A DNA stretch of 5,149 nucleotides, from NCBI GenBank assembly GCA_049303435.1, contig JBAQNC010000307.1, positions 1 to 5,149 on the forward strand, written 5' to 3'. Position numbers and translations under genes: made by a program. Source of the stretch: Parvibaculum sp049303435. Lineage in GTDB: Bacteria; Pseudomonadota; Alphaproteobacteria; Parvibaculales; Parvibaculaceae. Under the pieces are notes generated by a model. That model was not told the origin of the DNA, did not search any database, and saw only the letters and a program-made list of their open reading frames with translations. Below are positions 1-5,149 of the stretch, piece by piece (within the stretch, counting starts at the first letter, position 1; the number at the start of each line of letters is the position of its first letter).

Positions 1-2
1 TT

Positions 3-1331
3 ACCCGAACGACGAGCACGGATGCGCCGGAATCCCTGACCGAAGGTCTGGTGCGGCTGATCCACACCAAGCCCGTGGTGCAGGCTGATTACGATGCGGC
101 GGCGCTTTTCACGCTGGATGCGGTCGCCAATATTCTGGCGGGGCGCAATTCCGTTCCGGGCAGGGTGCTGCTCGACTGGTGGCAAGCGCGCGCCAGCAAT
201 GAAGCGCCGGAGCCTTCGCGCCTCGCCTTTCTGATGGGAGCGCTTTGCCACATTCTGGAAACTGACGACCTGCATCGCGAGTCCGTGGTGCATCCGGGGT
301 GTGTTGTGGTGCCCGCCGTCTGGGCGCTGGCGAACAAGTACAAGCAATCGGGCCATGATGTGTTGCGTGCGGTGCTGCACGGCTTCGAGGCGACGACGCG
401 CGTGGGCATGGCCGCGGGTCCGGCGCATTATCGCATTTGGCATAATACGGCGACCTGCGGCCCCTATGGCTCGGCGATGGCGGCAGCCTGGCTGCTCGAT
501 CTCGATGCACCGCAAGCCGTTCATGCGCTCGGCAATGCGGGGAGCCAGTCGGCTGGCCTTTGGCAGTTCCTCGAGACCGGCGCAATGACGAAGCATCTTC
601 ATGCGGGTCATGCGGCGGAAGCCGGATTGAAGGCCGCCGATCTTGCCGCGTTCGGCTTTACCGGCCCGCCGAAAATTCTGGAAGGCGAAAAAGGTTTCTT
701 CAAGGCCGCCTGCTCCGACGCCAAGCCGGAAATGGTGCTCGCCTCACCCGATGCGCTTTGGCAGTTGCGGCGGACATCGATCAAGCCCTGGCCGTCCTGC
801 CGTCACACGCATCCCGCAATCGATGCAGCGGAAGAATTGCGTCTGGCGCTTGGCAAATACAGGGAGACGGACATTCATTCGGTTGAAGTCGGCACCTATC
901 AGGCGGCGCTCGATGTCTGCGACCGTCCGGTTTCGGACAGCGAATATGAAGCGAAGTTTTCGCTCCAGCATACGGTGGCCGCCACCCTGCTCTTTCCGCT
1001 TGTCGATTTTGCAGCCTTCAACGAAGAAAGTCGCGCCAAGGCTGCAGCCCTCGCATTGCGGGTGAAGCCGATGGTGGAAGAGCCTTATAAGTCGGCCTAT
1101 CCCATAAATTGGGGTGCGCGGGTGCGTGTGATCCTCAACGATGGCACGGAGCTGGAAGCGAGGCGCGACAACGCCAAAGGCGATCCCGAAGCGCCGCTGA
1201 GCCATGACGAGATGGTCGCCAAGGCGGAAATGCTGCTGGCGCATGGCGGGGTTCGCGATCCCAAGAGCGTCATCGATGGCGTGCTTGGGCTTGCAAGGAA
1301 TGGCGCCCTGCCCGATCTTTCGCTGCTTTGA
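3..1331 (+). CDS. MmgE/PrpD family protein (5' end outside window)
   Basis: This family includes 2-methylcitrate dehydratase (PrpD), cis-aconitate decarboxylase and iminodisuccinate epimerase, which are cytosolic enzymes acting on small polycarboxylates. The frame is open to the left edge, and the residues before the GTG at 51 (ending LTEGLV) already look like the family's N-terminus, so the true start is probably just outside. Counting that GTG as residue 1, the reading has an all-helical N-terminal part with LDAVANILAGR (22-32), HPG (81-83), an HNTATCGPYG loop (131-140), GAMTKHLHAGHAAEAGL (177-193) with a conserved Lys-His, GFTGP (202-206) and KPWPSCRHTHPAIDA (245-259). The last two lead into the C-terminal lid domain. 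The length from 51, 426 residues, is slightly below the usual 440-480, which fits a small truncation. Family assignment is firm, but the substrate cannot be told: no prp or other pathway genes are adjacent. It ends 11 bp from the convergent GFA-type gene. Confidence 0.9.
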   Translation, partial: TRTTSTDAPESLTEGLVRLIHTKPVVQADYDAAALFTLDAVANILAGRNSVPGRVLLDWWQARASNEAPEPSRLAFLMGALCHILETDDLHRESVVHPGCVVVPAVWALANKYKQSGHDVLRAVLHGFEATTRVGMAAGPAHYRIWHNTATCGPYGSAMAAAWLLDLDAPQAVHALGNAGSQSAGLWQFLETGAMTKHLHAGHAAEAGLKAADLAAFGFTGPPKILEGEKGFFKAACSDAKPEMVLASPDALWQLRRTSIKPWPSCRHTHPAIDAAEELRLALGKYRETDIHSVEVGTYQAALDVCDRPVSDSEYEAKFSLQHTVAATLLFPLVDFAAFNEESRAKAAALALRVKPMVEEPYKSAYPINWGARVRVILNDGTELEARRDNAKGDPEAPLSHDEMVAKAEMLLAHGGVRDPKSVIDGVLGLARNGALPDLSLL

Positions 1332-1336
1332 CGGGG

Positions 1337-1358
1337 AACCGATCAGCCCGGTTGTTTT
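1337..1358 (+). terminator. weak hairpin with T-rich tail after the MmgE/PrpD gene
   Basis: AACCG (1337-1341) and CGGTT (1349-1353) form a perfect 5-bp stem with a 7-nt loop, followed by GTTTT. It starts 5 bases after the stop codon and overlaps the end of the convergent gene. The stem is short, so this is only a possible terminator. Confidence 0.28.
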
Positions 1359-1759
1359 GGAAACTGGGTGGCACCCTTGACCAGATCGAGCCAGGAGACG
1401 CGGGAGTCGCACCAGATTTCGGCAACGGGATTCATTTTGGCGAAATCCTGCGAGCTTGAAACGCGCAAGGAAATGAAACTTCCCGGCTCTGTCATGTCCA
1501 AAGGCATCGAACAAATATGCGTGCCACAGTCGCCGCAAAAGGCCATGCGTCGGGTCGCGCCGCTATCTGTGATCTTGTCATAGAATTTCGGTGCGCCGCT
1601 GGTGATAGTGAATTTTGCGGGGCCCACTCGCGTCGCTATGCGGAATGCCGAACCGCTGAAAATCTGACAGTCGCGGCAGTGACAAATAGCGACGCGGGTT
1701 TCGTCGAATTCGGCCTCATACTTGATCGCGCCGCAATAGCATGCGCCTCTGGTGTTCAT
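1343..1759 (-). CDS. GFA family (CENP-V/GFA domain) zinc-binding protein
   Basis: The 138-residue product has the cysteine pattern of the glutathione-dependent formaldehyde-activating enzyme (Gfa) fold: CYCG (C7, C9), CHCRDC (C26, C28, C31) and FCGDCGTHI (C75, C78). These ligate structural and catalytic zinc ions in characterised members. The family's founding enzyme promotes condensation of formaldehyde with glutathione to S-hydroxymethylglutathione. Many paralogues of this size have no demonstrated activity, so the call stays at family level. The length is normal and no zinc ligand is missing. The ATG at 1759 was chosen because GGTGAAAGG lies 6 nt upstream. An in-frame extension to a TTG at 1819 adds 20 residues that do not look like the family. 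The small membrane-protein gene ends 110 bp upstream on the same strand, so cotranscription is possible but not shown. No formaldehyde dehydrogenase gene is adjacent. Confidence 0.9.
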   Translation of the reverse strand: MNTRGACYCGAIKYEAEFDETRVAICHCRDCQIFSGSAFRIATRVGPAKFTITSGAPKFYDKITDSGATRRMAFCGDCGTHICSMPLDMTEPGSFISLRVSSSQDFAKMNPVAEIWCDSRVSWLDLVKGATQFPKQPG

Positions 1760-1765
1760 GGATGG

Positions 1766-1776
1766 CCTTTCACCTT
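1766..1776 (-). promoter_or_regulatory. ribosome binding site of the GFA-family gene
   Basis: On the - strand the bases read AAGGTGAAAGG, ending 6 nt before the ATG at 1759. This purine-rich site selects that start over the upstream in-frame TTG at 1819. Confidence 0.6.
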
Positions 1777-1810
1777 GTTTGTTCGACAAAGCGTAGAAGG
1801 CGCAGACATG

Positions 1811-1844
1811 CGTCGTCAAACGCGCCCTTTCAGACGACGTTTGA
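1811..1844. repeat. overlapping inverted repeats between two minus-strand genes
   Basis: CGTCGT (1811-1816) is the exact reverse complement of ACGACG (1834-1839). TCAAACG (1816-1822) is the exact reverse complement of CGTTTGA (1838-1844). The two stems overlap and cannot both form fully. They sit downstream of the small membrane-protein gene and upstream of the GFA-family start. No T-tract follows on the - strand, so a Rho-independent terminator is not supported. The structure could be a transcript-end stabiliser or an operator. Confidence 0.4.
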
Positions 1845-1869
1845 TTTCACAGGTCAAAACCGGAAGTAA

Positions 1870-2256
1870 TCAGCCTGCTGATTTTTCCAGCATGGCCTTG
1901 AAGAAGTCGATATAGGCCTGCCAACCAAAACCGGCCAGGAAAGGCAGCCAGATAAAAGCTGTGCGCCAAAGCATGCGCCGCTTTTTCGGTTCGGTCGTTG
2001 CTTCAGGTGCTGGAGCCGCAGCGGGCGCTTCATCCGCAGGGGCTTCCACCTTGTCCTCAGCTTCGACTGCAGCCGCTGCTTCCCCGACCATTGTCGCGCT
2101 CGCCGGAATGGCGGTAACAGGCGCGGTCTCGCCACCTTCAGCCTCGAAGGCATGCGCCATGCGCCGCTCCCTCTGGAACAGCACGAACATATATGTGCAG
2201 AGCACTGCAAGCAGGCTCAGCGGAATCCAAGTCGACGTGAGATCCACCGGTCCCAT
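1870..2256 (-). CDS. small hypothetical protein with two terminal membrane segments
   Basis: I do not recognise a named family for this 128-residue product. A hydrophobic segment spans about residues 9-27 (WIPLSLLAVLCTYMFVLF) and is followed by the basic stretch QRERR. Residues about 38-90 are rich in Ala, Pro and Glu, low-complexity and probably disordered. KKRR (91-94) precedes a second hydrophobic aromatic segment at about 96-119 (WLPFLAGFGWQAYIDFF). This suggests a two-pass inner-membrane protein with a charged linker; basic residues flank both segments on the linker side, which favours a cytoplasmic linker. The ATG at 2256 is chosen because a run of G with GGAG lies immediately upstream. 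An in-frame ATG at 2271 is possible but would place that ribosome binding site inside the gene. It is divergent from the MFS transporter, which is the only hint of function. The protein looks intact and its composition fits its neighbours. Confidence 0.75.
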   Translation of the reverse strand: MGPVDLTSTWIPLSLLAVLCTYMFVLFQRERRMAHAFEAEGGETAPVTAIPASATMVGEAAAAVEAEDKVEAPADEAPAAAPAPEATTEPKKRRMLWRTAFIWLPFLAGFGWQAYIDFFKAMLEKSAG

Positions 2257-2259
2257 AAA

Positions 2260-2269
2260 CTCCCCCCTC
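2260..2269 (-). promoter_or_regulatory. G-rich ribosome binding site of the small membrane-protein gene
   Basis: The - strand reads GAGGGGGGAG, with TTT before the ATG at 2256. The first GAGG is 9 nt from the start and the final GGAG only 3 nt. Its 5' end falls in a CCTCA/TGAGG inverted repeat (2266-2270 and 2282-2286) that could partly mask it in the mRNA. Confidence 0.5.
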
Positions 2270-2307
2270 ATACTAACACTTTGAGGCTTTTCGCCCTCTT
2301 GTGTGCC

Positions 2308-2336
2308 ATTCTGGCTCGCAATTGTTCTTCCGGCAA
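2308..2336 (-). promoter_or_regulatory. possible promoter of the small membrane-protein gene
   Basis: On the - strand, TTGCCG (2336-2331) and CAGAAT (2313-2308) match the housekeeping -35 and -10 boxes at 4 of 6 positions each, with a 17-nt spacer. They sit about 50 bp upstream of the ATG at 2256. The match is weak and is offered only as a candidate. Confidence 0.22.
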
Positions 2337-2346
2337 AGGGAAATAC

Positions 2347-2358
2347 GCCAAATTTGGC
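2347..2358. promoter_or_regulatory. perfect 12-bp palindrome in the divergent promoter region
   Basis: GCCAAATTTGGC is a perfect, spacerless dyad located between the small membrane-protein gene and the MFS gene. The half sequence GCCAAATTT recurs at 2489-2497, just before the MFS ribosome binding site. A symmetrical dyad between divergent genes is typical of a dimeric repressor site, but no regulator gene is in the window and the role is inferred. Confidence 0.35.
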
Positions 2359-2409
2359 TAAACAGCTGGCAAAGTGCGCTTGCTGGCCCTGATGCACGGG
2401 TCTAGAAAG

Positions 2410-2449
2410 CAAATCTGCGTGACCTTTTTGCGACTATTTCGCAGATTTG
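2410..2449 (+). promoter_or_regulatory. inverted repeat with nested alternative hairpin upstream of the MFS gene
   Basis: CAAATCTGCG (2410-2419) and CGCAGATTTG (2440-2449) are perfect 10-bp arms separated by 20 bases. Within them TGCGA (2429-2433) and TCGCA (2439-2443) form a second perfect stem that uses part of the same right arm, so the two hairpins exclude each other. As DNA this could be an operator. As RNA it could be a switching leader upstream of the transporter start at 2515. Which applies depends on the unknown transcription start. Confidence 0.45.
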
Positions 2450-2459
2450 GGCCGATTCA

Positions 2460-2474
2460 GGGCGGTTTGCGCCC
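2460..2474 (+). promoter_or_regulatory. GC hairpin in the putative MFS leader
   Basis: GGGCG (2460-2464) and CGCCC (2470-2474) form a perfect 5-bp stem with a 5-nt loop. The GCCC at 2471-2474 can instead pair with GGGC at 2483-2486. No T-tract long enough for a standard terminator follows. With the inverted repeat upstream it forms a structured stretch before the ribosome binding site. Confidence 0.3.
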
Positions 2475-2503
2475 GATTTCCGGGGCAGGCCAAATTTCGA
2501 GTC

Positions 2504-2507
2504 AGGA
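2504..2507 (+). promoter_or_regulatory. ribosome binding site deciding the MFS start
   Basis: AGGA sits 7 nt before the ATG at 2515. This supports that start over the in-frame GTG at 2374 and ATG at 2392, whose extra residues are neither hydrophobic nor family-like. Confidence 0.6.
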
Positions 2508-2514
2508 TTGGCAG

Positions 2515-3963
2515 ATGCCTGAGACCAGCACATTTCGTCGTTTTCTTATTCCATTGATTATCGCCTGCGCCCTGTTCATGGAAAATCTGGATTCGACGGT
2601 CGTTTCGACCTCGCTGCCGGCTATCGCGCATTCGATGGGCGAAAACCCGTTGCGGCTCAATCTCGCGATTACCTCCTATCTGTTGTCGCTTGGTATTTTC
2701 ATTCCCATGTCTGGCTGGATGGCCGACCGCTTCGGTGCGCGCACGGTTTTTTGCTCGGCAATTGTCGTTTTCACGCTCGGTTCAATTTGCTGCTCGATGG
2801 TGAACAACCTGCCGGAGTTCGTCGGCGCGCGTATTCTGCAGGGCATGGGCGGCGCGATGATGGTGCCTGTCGGACGGCTCGTCATTTTGCGCACCATCCC
2901 CAAACATGAACTCGTCAACGCGATGGCCTGGCTCACTGTGCCAGCGCTTCTCGGGCCGATGATGGGGCCACCGCTGGGCGGTTTCATTTCGACCTATTTC
3001 AGCTGGCGCTGGATATTCCTGATCAATATTCCGATCGGGATACTTGGCCTCGCCCTGGCGTTTCGTTTCATCAAGAACGTCAAGGGCGACAGTTCCGCCA
3101 GGTTCGACTTTTACGGGTTCGCAATTGTCGGCCTTGGCGTGGCGGCGATCATGTTCGGCTTTGAAAATATAGGTCGCGGCATTTTGCCAAACATGGTGGT
3201 GGCGACGCTTCTGATTGGGGGAGCTTTGTTGTTGCTGCTCTATTATCGACATACGCGCGTGACGGCGACGCCAATCATCGATCTTTCTCTGCTGAAGGTT
3301 GCGACCTATCGGGCAAGCATTGTGGGCGGCTTCATTTTTCGCATGGGGCTTGGCGCCCTTCCCTTTCTGACACCGCTGATGTTGCAACTCGGATTTGGGC
3401 TGACGCCATTTGCGTCCGGCATGATCACATTCGCGGGCGCAGCTGGCGCCATGACGATGAAGTTTACAGCGGGGCCGATCATCCGCGCCTTCGGCTATCG
3501 CAAGGTGCTGATCCTCAATACGCTGATCAGCGCGGCCTTCATGGCATCTTATGGATTTTTCGAAACCTCGACGCCGCATCTTGTGATCATTCTGACGCTG
3601 CTTGTCGGAGGCTTTTTCAGGTCGCTGCAATTCACGAGCATCAATACGATTGCTTATGCGGATATCGATAACCTGCGGATGAGTCGGGCCACGACGCTAG
3701 CCAGTGTGGGACAGCAACTGTCATTGAGTTTTGGCGTGGGTATCGGCGCGATGGTGCTGCATTTCACCTTGCTGATGAGTGGACGCGATACGCTTCAGGC
3801 GTCCGATTTCAGCCCAGCCTATTTCGTGATTGCGGGCATCAGCCTTCTGTCGCTGTTCTTCTTTGTGCCGCTGACCGCCAACGCGGGAGATGCGGTGCGC
3901 GGGCGAGTGATCGAGGCCGACCCCGAGAAGGTTGAGGCGGTGACACAACGGGCGGCGGACTGA
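2515..3963 (+). CDS. MFS transporter, DHA2 (EmrB/QacA-like, 14-TM) family
   Basis: This 482-residue inner-membrane protein is a probable proton-driven drug or small-molecule exporter. The family motifs appear in order: LDSTVVSTSLPAIAHSM at 25-41 (motif D1, in TM1), GWMADRFGARTVF at 67-79 (motif A, loop 2-3), RILQGMGGAMMVP at 106-118 (motif B, TM4), LLGPMMGPPLGGFI at 145-158 (antiporter motif C, TM5) and WRWIFLINIPIGI at 165-177. About 14 hydrophobic segments follow one another up to about residue 455, and a short charged tail ends the protein. Length is normal for 14-TM members, which are usually 470-520 residues. Motif C supports export rather than uptake. No EmrA/HlyD-type adaptor gene is adjacent, so it may act alone or with a distant partner; the substrate is unknown. 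The ATG at 2515 is preferred for its ribosome binding site and the usual short N-terminus. The 258-bp divergent region upstream carries palindromes that may control it. Confidence 0.92.
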   Translation: MPETSTFRRFLIPLIIACALFMENLDSTVVSTSLPAIAHSMGENPLRLNLAITSYLLSLGIFIPMSGWMADRFGARTVFCSAIVVFTLGSICCSMVNNLPEFVGARILQGMGGAMMVPVGRLVILRTIPKHELVNAMAWLTVPALLGPMMGPPLGGFISTYFSWRWIFLINIPIGILGLALAFRFIKNVKGDSSARFDFYGFAIVGLGVAAIMFGFENIGRGILPNMVVATLLIGGALLLLLYYRHTRVTATPIIDLSLLKVATYRASIVGGFIFRMGLGALPFLTPLMLQLGFGLTPFASGMITFAGAAGAMTMKFTAGPIIRAFGYRKVLILNTLISAAFMASYGFFETSTPHLVIILTLLVGGFFRSLQFTSINTIAYADIDNLRMSRATTLASVGQQLSLSFGVGIGAMVLHFTLLMSGRDTLQASDFSPAYFVIAGISLLSLFFFVPLTANAGDAVRGRVIEADPEKVEAVTQRAAD

Positions 3964-4061
3964 CGGTGAATGGCTGCGTTTACGCTCAGGGTAAAAAATG
4001 CACTGAGGCTTCATGTGGTGCTTGAGCATTTCGGTGGAAGCATGTAGCCATATCTCCAAGC

Positions 4062-4162
<101 letters not shown>

Positions 4163-4287
4163 GAGCGCGAAATGCTATCCGATAACCACAGCCGTCTCGC
4201 CGGAACCGCACATGGGGCGGATGTCAAAACGATAATATGCGCGTAGGTTTGCTGTTCGCGTATTTCCACGGTGATTCAAAAAATATG

Positions 4288-4294
4288 GGAGGAG
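4288..4294 (+). promoter_or_regulatory. strong ribosome binding site selecting a GTG start
   Basis: GGAGGAG (4288-4294) lies 5 nt before the GTG at 4300. Two upstream in-frame ATGs (4237 and 4285) have no comparable site. The one at 4285 overlaps this motif. Confidence 0.65.
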
Positions 4295-4299
4295 CAGTC

Positions 4300-4698
4300 G
4301 TGATATCTGGTGAGCTGATTACGCTAGTTTTGTTAGGTATAGGCACTGTCTTCGGTTATTTTCTACAGCATTACCTTGAGCGCCGCAAAGAATTAGAAAT
4401 TCAACGCATAGTGGATAGGCGAGATCATTACAGAAATCTTGTGTTGTGTTTGAAATCAATTAGTGAAGGAAAAAGGGATAACGATGAGCTTCTCCGGTTT
4501 GAATATGCCTTCCTTTGGTTGTATGCGCCGGATTCCGTTATTCTCTCATTCAATCACTTAATTTGTCGTTTGAATTCAGGTGATGACATACAGATGGTCG
4601 ATGCTGAAGTCGGCGAACTCATTCTCGCCATGCGGCGAGACCTTGGTTTTGAACGTACTCAGCTTTTGTCATCGGAATTTGAACTTCAAATTAATTAG
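4300..4698 (+). CDS. small membrane-anchored protein of unknown function, AT-rich accessory gene
   Basis: From the GTG at 4300 the product has 132 residues. Residues 6-22 (LITLVLLGIGTVFGYFL) form one membrane segment. A charged helix with coiled-coil character follows (27-48, ERRKELEIQRIVDRRDHYRN), then a soluble part containing FLWLYAPDSVI (71-81) and ELILAMRRDLGFERTQL (106-122). These two motifs resemble, from memory, a widespread proteobacterial family of uncharacterised proteins with an N-terminal anchor; I cannot name it or give a function. The basic residues after the membrane segment suggest a cytoplasmic C-terminal domain. G+C over 4321-4680 is 151 of 360 by my count, clearly lower than the genes to the left, and AT-rich codons such as TTA, TTG, AAA and AAT are frequent. 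The gene lies directly behind tRNA-Ser, so it was probably acquired. The reading frame is intact. A longer start at 4237 is possible but has weaker initiation signals. Confidence 0.75.
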   Translation: MISGELITLVLLGIGTVFGYFLQHYLERRKELEIQRIVDRRDHYRNLVLCLKSISEGKRDNDELLRFEYAFLWLYAPDSVILSFNHLICRLNSGDDIQMVDAEVGELILAMRRDLGFERTQLLSSEFELQIN

Positions 4699-4707
4699 TG
4701 CTTTCAG

Positions 4708-4739
4708 ATTTCCTCATCTTAGAGCGCGAGGAAATTTTT
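4708..4739 (+). terminator. Rho-independent terminator-like hairpin after the accessory gene
   Basis: ATTTCCTC (4708-4715) and GAGGAAAT (4728-4735) are perfect 8-bp arms around a 12-nt loop, followed directly by TTTT (4736-4739). It begins 10 bases after the stop codon at 4698. The large loop and moderate G+C make it a weak to moderate terminator. Confidence 0.42.
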
Positions 4740-4803
4740 GAGGATCACGGCGCGGGTATAGTGTTTTTCTTCGTCGGGCACTTCCCGTCATTTTCCTACT
4801 CTT

Positions 4804-4818
4804 GCCAAATTTCATCGG
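4804..4818 (+). repeat. near-direct repeat copy 2 of the tRNA-Ser 3' flank
   Basis: GCCAAATTTCATCGG matches 13 of 15 bases with 4148-4162. It may mark the far edge of the AT-rich segment that carries the accessory gene. The tRNA bases 5' of the discriminator are not duplicated here, which weakens the attachment-site reading. Confidence 0.25.
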
Positions 4819-4869
4819 CTTCCGATTGCTCCGCAGCGTAACGCGTTTGCCGGTGAATGTCCGCGTGGA

Positions 4870-5085
4870 TCAAGCGGCACTCAGGAGCGCCTCGCTGATT
4901 TCCCAGAGACGTTCCGCCGCTGCATCGTCGCAGGCATGGGCATCGACGCCCATGAACCAGGCGAAGGGGCTATCCGGATCGGTGGGGGCGGCGATGTCGC
5001 AATTCTCGCAATAGACGCAGGGCTTGCCTTCGAGCAGCGGTGAGGTTGCCGCCCAGGCTGTCGTCGAAGCGCCTTGATGAGAAAA
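4870..5085 (-). pseudogene. C-terminal remnant of a short-chain dehydrogenase/reductase
   Basis: Read leftward from about 5076, the frame gives QGASTTAWAATSPLLEG, then PCVYCENCDIAAP, GVDAHACDDAAAERLW and EISEALL, ending at TGA 4872-4870. This is the tail of a class of SDR oxidoreductases (about 310-330 residues, often annotated as retinol- or protochlorophyllide-reductase-like) with the pattern G-A-T-T-x-W-A-A-T-S-P, then YCEDCDIA, then LW-x-x-SE. Only about 70 residues remain. The Rossmann cofactor motif, the catalytic YxxxK and everything else upstream are absent, and an in-frame TGA at 5088-5086 closes the frame. Unless the window hides a distant frameshifted 5' part, the gene is broken by deletion. 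The tail itself is well preserved, suggesting recent loss. Confidence 0.65.
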
Positions 5086-5149
5086 TCAACAAATGCGGGG
5101 CAGTTGCTCCCCACTGAGCATGCTGAGTCTGCGGATTGTGCCATAGGGC

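Noticed and set aside
744..1538. 264-codon minus-strand frame spanning the ends of two genes
   Set aside because: It overlaps the MmgE/PrpD gene antisense and part of the GFA-family gene in another frame. Both of those have clear family motifs, and this frame has none.
2374..2514. N-terminal extension of the MFS protein by 47 residues
   Set aside because: The in-frame GTG at 2374 lacks a good ribosome binding site, the extension is unlike the family, and it would cover the inverted repeats. The ATG at 2515 has AGGA at proper spacing.
2782..3630. 282-codon minus-strand frame opposite the MFS gene
   Set aside because: The translation is rich in His, Arg and Gln with no domain pattern, as expected for the antisense of a GC-rich membrane-protein gene whose own strand has all the DHA2 motifs.
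3985..4007. CTCAG/CTGAG inverted repeat as terminator of the MFS gene
   Set aside because: Only 5 bp, a 13-nt spacer and no T-tract after it. No convincing terminator is visible between 3964 and 4061.
4802..5014. 70-codon plus-strand frame at the right end
   Set aside because: It is the antisense shadow of the SDR tail, with a Ser/Ala/Arg-rich translation and no recognisable motif.

Overview
The window looks like chromosomal DNA from an alphaproteobacterium of the order Hyphomicrobiales. The Brucella/Ochrobactrum group is my best guess, from gene style, G+C-rich coding regions and short intergenic gaps; no single marker proves it. It holds four ordinary protein genes, one tRNA gene, one accessory gene of foreign composition and a stretch of decayed coding DNA.

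Left part (1-2256): a 5'-truncated MmgE/PrpD-family gene on + runs to 1331 and meets, tail to tail with an 11-bp gap, a GFA-type (glutathione-dependent formaldehyde-activating-like) zinc protein gene on - (1343-1759). Upstream of that, also on -, is a small gene for a membrane protein with a hydrophobic segment at each end and an acidic Ala/Pro-rich linker (1870-2256).

Middle (2257-3963): a 258-bp divergent intergenic region separates the small membrane protein from a 14-TM DHA2/EmrB-type MFS efflux transporter on + (2515-3963). It carries a perfect 12-bp palindrome, a 10-bp-arm inverted repeat that nests an alternative hairpin, and a further GC hairpin. These are candidate operator or leader structures for the transporter. 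No regulator gene is present to pair with them.

Right part (3964-5149): tRNA-Ser(UGA) with encoded CCA (4062-4151) is followed by an AT-richer gene (4300-4698; I count 151 G+C in the 360 bases 4321-4680, about 42%, against over 60% in lines sampled from the first gene). It encodes a small N-terminally membrane-anchored protein of unknown function. A terminator-like hairpin follows. The last 451 bases (4699-5149) contain no intact gene that I can see. On the - strand there is a C-terminal remnant of a short-chain dehydrogenase/reductase (4870-5085), apparently joined to a different fragment that may be a LysR tail, plus a possible 22-codon coding remnant at 4719-4787. A 13/15 near-repeat of the tRNA 3' end lies at 4804-4818. 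Together these suggest a small insertion/deletion scar at the tRNA-Ser locus.

The genes do not form one pathway, and I found no evidence for a complete undescribed multi-gene system. The most interesting parts are the structured leader of the MFS gene and the tRNA-Ser-associated accessory gene beside broken genes.
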